Assembly: GCF_029892565.1 (NCBI RefSeq)
Contig: NZ_JARXVH010000006.1
Location: 248,001 to 312,000, forward strand
Length of the DNA stretch: 64,000 nucleotides
Source of the DNA: Streptomyces pseudovenezuelae
Lineage (GTDB): Bacteria; Actinomycetota; Actinomycetes; Streptomycetales; Streptomycetaceae
Direction of reading: 5' to 3'
The position numbers were made by a program, and so were the translations under genes. Shown here in pieces: positions 48,583 to 56,476 of this stretch. Below the pieces are notes generated by a model. That model was given only the letters and a program-made list of their open reading frames with translations. It did not search any database and was not told the origin of the DNA. Each line of letters opens with the position of its first letter. Position 1 is the stretch's first letter.

Positions 48583-49647
48583 GTGGCAGGCAAACCGGTC
48601 AGGCCAACGAGCGCCATCGACCAGACCCGGCGGATGCTTTCGCTGGTGACGTATCTGAGGGAGCGGCCGGGCGCGCGCGTGGAGGACGTCGCCCGGGCGT
48701 TCGGGATCACCGAGGACGAGCTCGTCTCCGACCTCGACGTGCTGCCCATGTGCGGCACCAGCTTCCGGGGCGGCGACCTCCTGGACATCGACACCGACGG
48801 CGACCGCATCTGGTGGCACAACCCCGCCGCCCTCGGCGAGGAGGCGGCCGAGCCGCTGCGGCTGGCCGCCGACGAGGCGACCGCGCTGCTGGTGGCGGGC
48901 CGGGCCGTGTCCACCCTGCCGGGGCTGCGCGAGAGCGACCGGCAGGCGCTGCTGCGGGCCACCGCCAAGGTGGAGACCGCGGCAGGCGAGGCCGCGGGCG
49001 CCAGCTCCCGCCTCTCGGTGACCTTCGAGGCCGAGGGCGGCGTCTTCGCGGACGTCGACCGGGCCATCTCCGAGCGCCGCCGGCTGTGGATCCGCTACTA
49101 CTCGCCGGCCCGCGACGAACTCACCGAGCGCGAGATCGACCCCATCCGCCTGGTCAGCGTCGGGCACACGTACGTCGAGGCCTGGTGCCGCCGCTCCGAG
49201 GCGCGCCGCACCTTCCGGCTCGACCGGGTCGCCGAGATCCGCATCCTGGACGAGGCGTCCGCGCCGCCCGAGATGGAGCTCCGTGACCTGTCGGAGGCGC
49301 TGGTGCAGCCCGCCGCCGAGGACCCGGAGGTCGTCGTGGAGGTGGGCCCGGGCGGTCGCTGGGTCGCCGAGTACTACCCGCACGACAGTGCGGATGAGCT
49401 TCCCGACGGCGGGTTGCGTATTACCCTGCGCACCCCCGACCCGACCTCGCTGCGGCGCCTGGCGCTGCGGCTCGGGCGCGATGGCCGCATCGTCTCGCCG
49501 CACGACCTCGCCGACAGCGCCCGCCAGGCGGCCCGCGAGGCGCTGGCGGCGTACGACGGCGTCGAGGCGCAGGGCCCGCAGGGCGTCGGCACGGTTCACG
49601 ACGGGACCTTCGACAAGCACCATGACAGGCAGGAGCAGGGGCTTTGA
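48583..49647 (+). CDS. pafC: WYL-domain transcriptional regulator PafC
   Basis: 354 aa from GTG 48583 (VAGKPVRPTSAIDQTRRMLSLVTYL). Same architecture as PafB: N-terminal helix-turn-helix (VEDVARAFGITEDELVSDLDVLPMCG), WYL domain (about 165-225: RLWIRYYSPARDELTEREIDPIRLVSVGHTYVEAWCRRSE, RTFRLDRVAEI) and WCX region to the end. Expected to pair with PafB. Its stop overlaps the TTG start of the next small gene (TTGA). Confidence 0.93.
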   Translation: MAGKPVRPTSAIDQTRRMLSLVTYLRERPGARVEDVARAFGITEDELVSDLDVLPMCGTSFRGGDLLDIDTDGDRIWWHNPAALGEEAAEPLRLAADEATALLVAGRAVSTLPGLRESDRQALLRATAKVETAAGEAAGASSRLSVTFEAEGGVFADVDRAISERRRLWIRYYSPARDELTEREIDPIRLVSVGHTYVEAWCRRSEARRTFRLDRVAEIRILDEASAPPEMELRDLSEALVQPAAEDPEVVVEVGPGGRWVAEYYPHDSADELPDGGLRITLRTPDPTSLRRLALRLGRDGRIVSPHDLADSARQAAREALAAYDGVEAQGPQGVGTVHDGTFDKHHDRQEQGL

Positions 49648-49937
49648 GCGAGTCGTCGATGTCCGGTGTGCAGGACATGTCGGTGGCGTCGGCCTTCGCC
49701 GGGATGAGAAGCATCTCCCCGGTGACGTTCCGGGCCGGCTGCCCGGAGTGCCGGGGCAGTTTCGAGCTCACCGCGAGCGCCCTGCGCCTGGCCATCGGCG
49801 CCACGAGCCGCACCACCTTCTACTCCTTCACCTGCCCCGACTGCGACAGTCTGGTGCGCAAGCCGGCGGGGGAGCGGATCGTCGAGCTGCTGACGGGCGG
49901 CGGGGTCAAGACCCTGCGTCTGCACTCCGCCCTCTAG
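49644..49937 (+). CDS. Small zinc-ribbon protein downstream of pafC
   Basis: 97 aa from TTG 49644, with GGAG about 8 nt upstream; ATG 49659 is an alternative. Two Cys pairs, AGCPECRG (about 32-37) and FTCPDCDS (about 63-68), frame a single zinc ribbon, the rest being short strands and a C-terminal helix (ERIVELLTGG). There is no enzyme motif. Overlap with pafC suggests co-translation; function unknown. Confidence 0.75.
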   Translation: MSESSMSGVQDMSVASAFAGMRSISPVTFRAGCPECRGSFELTASALRLAIGATSRTTFYSFTCPDCDSLVRKPAGERIVELLTGGGVKTLRLHSAL

Positions 49938-49956
49938 ACCCTCTAGGCTCGCCTCC

Positions 49957-50151
49957 ATGTTCTGGCCGATGTTCGCGGTAGCTGTGGGTTTTTTGGGCTT
50001 GGCGGTCCTCGGGGTGCTGGCCGTACGGGTCTTCCTGGAGGCGCGGCGCCTCGGACTGCAGGTGACGGACGCCGCACGCCGGATCAACCGGGCCGCCGAG
50101 GACCTCGAGAAGGCTGCGGTGAGCACCGCGCGTACTGTCGACTCTCTGTGA
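49957..50151 (+). CDS. Small single-pass membrane protein
   Basis: 64 aa from ATG 49957. The N-terminal hydrophobic helix (MFWPMFAVAVGFLGLAVLGVLAV, about 1-24) is followed by an amphipathic helix (RRLGLQVTDAARRINRAAEDLEKAA). The organisation resembles TatA-like proteins in outline, but the FGxxKLP motif is absent. It lies between the zinc-ribbon gene and tatA, in the same direction; function unknown. Confidence 0.7.
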   Translation: MFWPMFAVAVGFLGLAVLGVLAVRVFLEARRLGLQVTDAARRINRAAEDLEKAAVSTARTVDSL

Positions 50152-50343
50152 GTCCCGCTGTGCGGGGCGTGTGAGTCCTGCGCCGGAGGCGTTTTGGGTC
50201 ACTTCGGCCTGTCACCCTTGCCACTGTGGCAGGTACGCTGCTGGTCGCGGCCCGGCGAACGAGGCGCGGACCGCGGACCGGGAGTACGCACGGGGATTGC
50301 CTGACGTTTACCCCTGAGCGTTACGATCGCTGCCAGCACGGTC

Positions 50344-50373
50344 GATCGGACAGATGTCCGACCGATCGGACAG
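50344..50373 (+). promoter_or_regulatory. Palindrome and direct repeats upstream of tatA
   Basis: GATCGGACAG occurs at 50344-50353 and again at 50364-50373. Between and overlapping them, TCGGACA and TGTCCGA (50346-50352, 50355-50361) form a 16-bp near-perfect dyad with a 2-nt centre. It lies 40-69 bp upstream of the tatA start, in the 261-bp spacer (50152-50412) that also has a TACGAT -10-like hexamer near 50322. Confidence 0.5.
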
Positions 50374-50412
50374 CACCCCAACCCAGCCGCCTCGGTGAGA
50401 AGGTAAAGACTT

Positions 50413-50700
50413 ATGTTCGGAAGGCTCGGAGCCCCCGAGATCATTCTCATCCTCGTCGTCATCATCCTGCTGTTCGGCGCGAAGAAGCTTCCGGACATGG
50501 CCCGCTCGCTCGGCAAGTCCGCGCGCATCCTCAAGAGCGAGGCCAAGGCGATGAAGGACGAGGGCAACAACAGCTCCTCCGCCGCCCAGGCGCCCACCAC
50601 CGGCGAGCAGACGCAGGCGCCGCGCACCATCCAGGCCTCCCCCGGAGACGTGACCAGCTCGCGCCCGGTCACCGAGCCGACGGACACCACCAAGGCCTGA
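50413..50700 (+). CDS. tatA: Sec-independent protein translocase subunit TatA
   Basis: 95 aa from ATG 50413. N-terminal transmembrane helix (PEIILILVVIILLFGAKKLP) with the conserved FG hinge and KLP at the start of the amphipathic helix (DMARSLGKSARILKSEAKAM). A polar Ser/Thr/Pro tail follows (about 55-95). TatA oligomers form the variable pore for folded Tat substrates, numerous in Streptomyces. tatC follows after 47 bp; no tatB is seen in the window. Confidence 0.95.
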   Translation: MFGRLGAPEIILILVVIILLFGAKKLPDMARSLGKSARILKSEAKAMKDEGNNSSSAAQAPTTGEQTQAPRTIQASPGDVTSSRPVTEPTDTTKA

Positions 50701-50747
50701 TGCCGGGCCGGTGACCTCCGGCCCGCCGCACGAGATGGGAACGTGGG

Positions 50748-51698
50748 TTGCTGAAGCCTGCCCGCAATAAGGAGAGGGATCCCGAGGGGCGGATGCCCCT
50801 CGCGGAACACCTTCGTGAGCTCCGCAACCGGCTCGCGAAGGCGATGCTGGCCATCGTTGTCGTCACGGCCGTGGCTGCCTTCTTCTACAACGACATCGTC
50901 AACATCATCACCAAACCGGTGCTCGACTCGGTCGGCTGCGGCCAGACCTTCGAACAGTTGGCGAAAACCAGCGACAAGTCCCACCAGTGTGCGCAGATCA
51001 CGATCAACGGTCTGCTGACGCCGTTCACACTGGCGCTCAAGGTGTCGCTGATGGCCGGCGTCGTGCTGGCCTCCCCGGTGTGGCTCTACCAGCTGTGGGC
51101 CTTCGTCGCCCCCGGCCTGCACCGCCACGAGCGCAAGTACGCCTACGCGTTCGTCGGCACCGGCGTACCGCTGTTCCTCGGCGGCGCCTACTTCGCCTAC
51201 CGGGTGCTGCCCACCACGGCGAAGGTGCTGATCGGCTTCACGCCGAAGGACGTCAACAACCTGCTGCCGCTGGACGACCTGCTCGACCTGGTCACCCGCA
51301 TGGTGCTCGTCTTCGGCCTCTCCTTCGAGCTGCCGCTGCTGCTGATCATGCTCAACCTCACCGGGGTGCTGACCGGCCGGCGGATGCTCGGCTGGTGGCG
51401 CGCGATGATCATGGGCATCACCGTGTTCGCGGCCGTCGCGACACCGAGCACGGACCCGCTGACCATGCTGGCGCTGGCCGGGCCGATCTGGGTCCTGTAC
51501 TTCGCCGCGGTCGTCTTCTCGCTGGTGAACGACCGGCGCAAGCGCCGTCGCGAGGCCGAGGGCCCGGACGACGACGAGGCCTCCGAGCTGGACCTCACCC
51601 CTGAGGACGTCGGCGAGATCGAGACCGTCTCGGCCACCCGCGCGTTGCCCGAGCAGGCGACCACGGACCGGGTCAACGGCTATGACGACGTGACCTGA
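50748..51698 (+). CDS. tatC: Sec-independent protein translocase subunit TatC
   Basis: 316 aa from TTG 50748 (MLKPARNKERDPEGRMPLAEHLRELRNRL); ATG 50793 at residue 16 is an alternative. Six membrane segments; conserved HLRELRNRL before TM1, SPVWLYQLWAFVAPGLHRHERK after TM2 (signal-peptide binding), and FGLSFELPLLL in TM4 with the Glu. The cytoplasmic C-terminal tail is long, charged and probably disordered (about 265-316). TatC recognises the twin-arginine signal. Followed by a GC-rich hairpin and helY. Confidence 0.95.
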   Translation: MLKPARNKERDPEGRMPLAEHLRELRNRLAKAMLAIVVVTAVAAFFYNDIVNIITKPVLDSVGCGQTFEQLAKTSDKSHQCAQITINGLLTPFTLALKVSLMAGVVLASPVWLYQLWAFVAPGLHRHERKYAYAFVGTGVPLFLGGAYFAYRVLPTTAKVLIGFTPKDVNNLLPLDDLLDLVTRMVLVFGLSFELPLLLIMLNLTGVLTGRRMLGWWRAMIMGITVFAAVATPSTDPLTMLALAGPIWVLYFAAVVFSLVNDRRKRRREAEGPDDDEASELDLTPEDVGEIETVSATRALPEQATTDRVNGYDDVT

Positions 51699-51725
51699 CG
51701 GCCTCTCAGCCACCCTCACCGCGCA

Positions 51726-51763
51726 CAGCGGCCGGGGCGCCCACCGGGCGCACCCGGCCGCTG
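51726..51763 (+). terminator. Hairpin after tatC
   Basis: An 11-bp stem (51726-51736 with 51753-51763) is extended inward by GCGCCC/GGGCGC (51737-51742, 51746-51751) past one bulged base, with a 3-nt loop. There is no T-run. Confidence 0.65.
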
Positions 51764-51904
51764 CTGCGTTGCGGACGGGCACGCCGGTCGCTCTGAGCTG
51801 TTCCCGTTCCGGGCGCTGAGCTGCGGGGATCCGGGGTTTGGCAGGGGTGGATACGGATAATGATCGTCCTGTTGTCAGTGGGGCCCGGTACGCTCGAAAG
51901 CACG

Positions 51905-54712
51905 ATGACAGAGGACCTCTCACCGGCCGAGCGGTACGCGGCTGCCCGCAGTCGCGCTGCCGAGCAGGCCACCGCGCTCGCCGACTTCCGCGAGATGTAC
52001 GACTTCGGCCTCGACCCCTTCCAGATCGAGGCCTGCAAGGCGCTCGAAGCGGGCAAGGGCGTGCTGGTCGCGGCTCCCACCGGATCGGGCAAGACGATCG
52101 TGGGCGAGTTCGCCGTCCACCTCGCCCTCCAACTGGGCAAGAAATGCTTCTACACGACACCCATCAAGGCGCTGTCGAACCAGAAGTACGCCGACCTGTG
52201 CCGCCGCTACGGCGCGGACAAGGTGGGCCTGCTCACCGGCGACAACAGCGTCAACTCCGAGGCGCCGGTGGTCGTGATGACCACCGAGGTGCTGCGGAAC
52301 ATGCTGTACGCCGGCTCGCAGACCCTCCTGGGCCTCGGCTACGTGGTCATGGACGAGGTGCACTACCTCTCCGACCGCTTCCGCGGCGCCGTATGGGAAG
52401 AGGTGATCATCCACCTGCCGGAGTCCGTGACCCTGGTGTCCCTGTCGGCGACCGTGTCCAACGCCGAGGAGTTCGGCGACTGGCTCGACACCGTCCGCGG
52501 TCACACCGAGGTGATCGTCTCCGAGCACCGGCCCGTGCCGCTGTTCCAGCACGTGCTCGCCGGACGGCGCATGTACGACCTCTTCGAGGAGGGCGAGGGC
52601 AGCAAGAAGGCCGTCAACCCCGACCTCACGCGGCTCGCCCGCATGGAGGCCCAGCGCCCCTCCTACCAGGACCGCAGACGCGGCCGTGCCATGCGCGAGG
52701 CCGATCGTGAGCGGGAGCGCAGACAGCGCTCGCGGGTGTGGACCCCGGGACGCCCCGAGGTCATCGAGCGGCTGGACAACGAGGGCCTGCTGCCCGCCAT
52801 CACGTTCATCTTCAGCCGCGCCGCCTGCGAGGCGGCCGTACAGCAGTGCCTGTACGCCGGTCTGCGGCTCAACGACGACGAGGCGCGGGAGAGGGTCCGT
52901 GCCCTCGTCGAGGAGCGCACGGCGTCCATCCCGAACGAGGACCTGCATGTCCTCGGGTACTACGAGTGGTTGGAAGGCCTTGAGCGTGGCATCGCGGCCC
53001 ACCACGCGGGCATGCTGCCGACGTTCAAGGAGGTCGTCGAGGAACTCTTCGTACGCGGCCTGGTCAAGGCGGTCTTCGCCACCGAGACCCTCGCGCTCGG
53101 CATCAACATGCCCGCGCGCTCGGTGGTGTTGGAGAAGCTCGTCAAGTGGAACGGGCAGGAGCACGCCGACATCACCCCCGGCGAGTACACGCAGTTGACG
53201 GGGCGTGCGGGCCGGCGCGGCATCGACATCGAGGGCCACGCGGTCGTGCTGTGGCAGCGCGGCATCAGCCCCGACCACCTCGCGGGCCTGGCCGGCACGC
53301 GCACGTACCCGCTGCGCTCCAGCTTCAAGCCGTCGTACAACATGGCGGTCAACCTGGTCGAGCAGTTCGGGCGGCACCGCTCGCGCGAACTCCTGGAGAC
53401 GTCCTTCGCGCAGTTCCAGGCCGACAAGTCCGTCGTCGGGATCTCGCGGCAGGTGCAGCGCAACGAGGAGGGACTGGAGGGCTACAAGGACTCCATGACC
53501 TGCCACCTCGGCGACTTCGACGAGTACATGCGCCTGCGCCGCGAGCTCAAGGACCGCGAGAACGAGTTGGCCAAGCAGGGCGCCGTCGAGCGGCGGGCCG
53601 AGGCGGCGGTGGCGCTGGAGAAGCTGAAGCCGGGCGACGTCATCCATGTCCCGACCGGCAAGTACGCGGGCCTGGCGCTGGTCCTCGACCCGGGGCTGCC
53701 GGCCGGCCGGTCCAACGGCCACCGCGGCTTCGAGCACCACGACGGGCCGCGCCCGCTGGTCCTGACCGCCGAGCGGCAGGTCAAGCGGCTCGCGTCGATC
53801 GACTTCCCGGTGCCGGTCGAGGCGCTGGAGCGGATGCGGATCCCGAAGTCGTTCAACCCGCGCTCACCGCAGTCCCGTCGGGACCTCGCGTCCGCGCTGC
53901 GCACCAAGGCCGGGCACATCCCGCCGGAGCGGGCACGCAAGAAGCGGGCCCAGGCGGCGGACGACCGGGAGATCGCTCGGCTGCGTACGGCGATCCGGGC
54001 GCATCCGTGCCATGGGTGCAACGACCGTGAGGATCACGCGCGTTGGGCCGAGCGGTATCACCGGCTGATGCGGGACACCTCGCAGCTGGAGCGCCGGATC
54101 GAGGGTCGGACGAACACGATCGCGCGGACCTTTGACCGGATCGTGGCGCTGTTGACCGAGCTGGACTATCTGCGCGGTGACGAGGTCACCGAGCACGGCA
54201 AGCGGCTCGCCCGGCTGTACGGCGAGTTGGATCTGCTGGCCAGTGAGTGTCTGCGGGCCGGTGTGTGGGAAGGGCTCGGACCCGCCGAACTTGCCGCGTG
54301 CGTCTCGGCGTTGGTGTACGAGGCGCGGACCGGGGACGATGCGATGGCTCCGAAGCTGCCTTCCGGCAAGGCCAAGGCCGCACTGGGGGAGATGGTGCGG
54401 ATCTGGGGGCGGCTCGATGCCCTTGAGGAGGACTTCCGGATCAGTCAGACCGAGGGGGTCGGGCAGCGGGAGCCGGATCTCGGGTTTGCCTGGCCTGCGT
54501 ATATGTGGGCTTCCGGGAAGGGGCTGGACGAGGTTCTGCGGGAGGCGGAGATGCCGGCGGGGGACTTTGTGCGGTGGTGCAAGCAGGTGATTGACGTGCT
54601 CGGGCAGGTTTCTGCGGCTTCCGCGGCGGAGGGGTCGACTGTGGCGAAGGCTGCGCGCAAGGCGGTTGATCAGTTGCTGCGGGGGGTGGTGGCCTACTCG
54701 TCTGTGGGGTGA
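51905..54712 (+). CDS. helY: Ski2/Mtr4-like DEAD/DEAH-box RNA helicase HelY
   Basis: 935 aa from ATG 51905 (MTEDLSPAERYAAARSRAAE). Helicase motifs: Q-like FGLDPFQIEAC, I APTGSGKT (57-64), II VVMDEVHYL (about 150), III LSATVSN, then TETLALGINMPAR, and VI TGRAGRRG (about 440). The middle arch and C-terminal DSHCT domain (about 760-930) include the helical FGWKHT-like end PAYMWASGKGLDEVLREAEM. These enzymes unwind structured RNA. Synteny with tatAC and pafABC matches mycobacterial helY. Codon bias weakens toward the 3' end (from about 53990). Confidence 0.93.
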   Translation: MTEDLSPAERYAAARSRAAEQATALADFREMYDFGLDPFQIEACKALEAGKGVLVAAPTGSGKTIVGEFAVHLALQLGKKCFYTTPIKALSNQKYADLCRRYGADKVGLLTGDNSVNSEAPVVVMTTEVLRNMLYAGSQTLLGLGYVVMDEVHYLSDRFRGAVWEEVIIHLPESVTLVSLSATVSNAEEFGDWLDTVRGHTEVIVSEHRPVPLFQHVLAGRRMYDLFEEGEGSKKAVNPDLTRLARMEAQRPSYQDRRRGRAMREADRERERRQRSRVWTPGRPEVIERLDNEGLLPAITFIFSRAACEAAVQQCLYAGLRLNDDEARERVRALVEERTASIPNEDLHVLGYYEWLEGLERGIAAHHAGMLPTFKEVVEELFVRGLVKAVFATETLALGINMPARSVVLEKLVKWNGQEHADITPGEYTQLTGRAGRRGIDIEGHAVVLWQRGISPDHLAGLAGTRTYPLRSSFKPSYNMAVNLVEQFGRHRSRELLETSFAQFQADKSVVGISRQVQRNEEGLEGYKDSMTCHLGDFDEYMRLRRELKDRENELAKQGAVERRAEAAVALEKLKPGDVIHVPTGKYAGLALVLDPGLPAGRSNGHRGFEHHDGPRPLVLTAERQVKRLASIDFPVPVEALERMRIPKSFNPRSPQSRRDLASALRTKAGHIPPERARKKRAQAADDREIARLRTAIRAHPCHGCNDREDHARWAERYHRLMRDTSQLERRIEGRTNTIARTFDRIVALLTELDYLRGDEVTEHGKRLARLYGELDLLASECLRAGVWEGLGPAELAACVSALVYEARTGDDAMAPKLPSGKAKAALGEMVRIWGRLDALEEDFRISQTEGVGQREPDLGFAWPAYMWASGKGLDEVLREAEMPAGDFVRWCKQVIDVLGQVSAASAAEGSTVAKAARKAVDQLLRGVVAYSSVG

Positions 54713-54742
54713 CGGGTTGTGGGGCGGGTGCGGGTGAGTTGT

Positions 54743-54802
54743 GGCTGGTCGCGCCCACGCGGCGGAGCCGCAAATCGATACAGCCCCGCGCCCCCAGGGG
54801 CG
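54743..54802. repeat. GC-rich intergenic hairpin block between helY and atzF
   Basis: Two small hairpins: GCGGC-GGA-GCCGC (54759-54771) and CGCCCC-CA-GGGGCG (54789-54802). The segment GCGGCGGAGCCGCAAATCGA joined to a run of GCCCCGCGCCCC looks like a widespread Streptomyces intergenic repeat; that is recollection, not a search. It sits between convergent genes and may serve as terminator for both. Confidence 0.4.
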
Positions 54803-54807
54803 TTGGC

Positions 54808-56463
54808 CTAACCCCTGTTCAGATATGAGCGCCAGCCTCTGTACTGCGTGATGTCCTCGGCGTTCGTCAGTGCCGTCGGTTCGCAGAGAAAGCCGGGGGT
54901 GCTTGTGCCGTCTGCCAGTTCCACGCTGCCCAGCGTCATCGGGCGGGGGAGGGCGGCCAAGAGGCGGCCCAGGCCCTCTGCCGGGAGGCGCCAGACCTCG
55001 GCCTCGATCTCCGCTCCGCCCTCTCCGACGTGCACCAGGCCCGGCTTTGGCGGAGTCGTCGAGAGGGCGTGCAGGCGGTAGACCGGGGCTGTTGTCGTTG
55101 CGCGCTCGAAGCGGGCGCCCAGGGACAGGAGTTGGGGGTTCAGGGGCTGGCCCGTCAGGTGTGCGCCCACCACCGCGATGTGCGTATCCGGCTCCAACTC
55201 CCGGGCGATTCTTCCCAGTCGGTCCTCCGTGAACGCCGGGCCGATCAGCATGACGCCGAAGGGGAGGCCGTTGACCTTGCCGGACGGGACGGAGATCGCC
55301 GCCAGGTCGAAGAGGTTGGTGGAGTTGGTGAAGCGGCCCAGGCGGGCGTTGGTGGCCAGGGGGTCGGCGGCGACTTCCGCCAGGGTCGGGTGGCCCGGGG
55401 TGGTGGGGAGCAACAGGGCGTCCGCGTCGGCCAGTTCGGTCAGGGCGCGGGTCCGGAGCGTGGCCAGGTGGTCGTAGTCCGCGAAGAGGCGGTGGGCGGG
55501 GAGGTCTCGGGCTCGGGTGATGATGCCGGCGACCGTGGGGTCCAGGCCCGGTGTGCCGTCTGCCATTGCTTTGTCGATAAAGGCGCCCACCGCCGTATAG
55601 CGCTCGGCCACGAACGCGCCCTCGTACAGCATCGCGGCCGCCTCCGTGAAGGCGCTCAGGTCGAGGGTGCGTATGTCCGCGCCCGCCGCCCTCAGTTGGG
55701 TCACGGCCGTCTCGTAGGCCTCCGACCAGCCCTCGTCCAGTTCGCCCAGCTGGCCGGGGGAGGGGATCGCCACGCGCCACGGGCCCGGGGCGCGCTGGGG
55801 GAGCGCGGGGAGGTCTCGGGCCGGTGGGGACGCCATGAACGACAGGGCCTGTTCGGCCTCCGGGAGTGTGCGGGCGAACACCGTCACGCAGTCGAGGGAG
55901 GCGCAGGCCGGGACGACGCCTGTCGTCGGGACCAGGCCTCGGGTCGGCTTGATGCCGACGATGCCGTTGAAGGCGGCCGGGACGCGGCCCGAGCCCGCCG
56001 TGTCCGTGCCGAGGGCGAAGTCGACGATGCCCAGGGCCACGGCGACCGCCGAGCCGGAACTGGAGCCGCCGCTGATCCGGGTCGGGTCGACGGCGTTGCG
56101 GACGGCGCCGTGCGGTGAGCGGGTGCCGACCAGGCCGGTCGCGAACTGGTCGAGGTTGGTGGTGCCGAGGACGAGGGCGCCTGCCGCTCGGAGGCGGGCT
56201 ACGACCGGTGCGTCCGCCTCTGGGGTGTACGCGTATGCCGGGCAGCCTGCGGTCGTCGGGAGGCCGTGTACGTCGATGTTTCCCTTGGCTGCGAACAGGT
56301 GGCCGGCGAGGGGGAGTTGTTCGCCGGCCGCCACGCGTTCGTCGATCGTCCGGGCTTCGGCCTCGACCTCCGCGCGGGGGCGCAGGTCGATCCAGATCTC
56401 CGGGCGGTCCACGGACTCGATGTGGTCGTACGCGGCGCCGACCCGGGACACTGTGCTGGACAT
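54808..56463 (-). CDS. atzF: Allophanate hydrolase (amidase signature family)
   Basis: 551 aa from ATG 56463. Splits allophanate to carbon dioxide and ammonia. Ser-cisSer-Lys triad: Lys60 in GHLFAAKGNIDV, cis-Ser in RISGGSSSGSAVAVA (about 131-141), nucleophile Ser158 in LGTDTAGSGRVPAA. Amidase core to about 420, then the C-terminal domain typical of AtzF (about 440-551: PLNPQLLSLGARFERATTTA, LYRLHAL). ATG spacing from the upstream carboxylase stop is 13 bp. It is the last gene of the guanidine/urea operon and would act on allophanate made by the DUF1989 pair or by a urea carboxylase. Confidence 0.94.
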   Translation of the reverse strand: MSSTVSRVGAAYDHIESVDRPEIWIDLRPRAEVEAEARTIDERVAAGEQLPLAGHLFAAKGNIDVHGLPTTAGCPAYAYTPEADAPVVARLRAAGALVLGTTNLDQFATGLVGTRSPHGAVRNAVDPTRISGGSSSGSAVAVALGIVDFALGTDTAGSGRVPAAFNGIVGIKPTRGLVPTTGVVPACASLDCVTVFARTLPEAEQALSFMASPPARDLPALPQRAPGPWRVAIPSPGQLGELDEGWSEAYETAVTQLRAAGADIRTLDLSAFTEAAAMLYEGAFVAERYTAVGAFIDKAMADGTPGLDPTVAGIITRARDLPAHRLFADYDHLATLRTRALTELADADALLLPTTPGHPTLAEVAADPLATNARLGRFTNSTNLFDLAAISVPSGKVNGLPFGVMLIGPAFTEDRLGRIARELEPDTHIAVVGAHLTGQPLNPQLLSLGARFERATTTAPVYRLHALSTTPPKPGLVHVGEGGAEIEAEVWRLPAEGLGRLLAALPRPMTLGSVELADGTSTPGFLCEPTALTNAEDITQYRGWRSYLNRG

Positions 56464-56476
56464 AGGTGCTCCTCGA

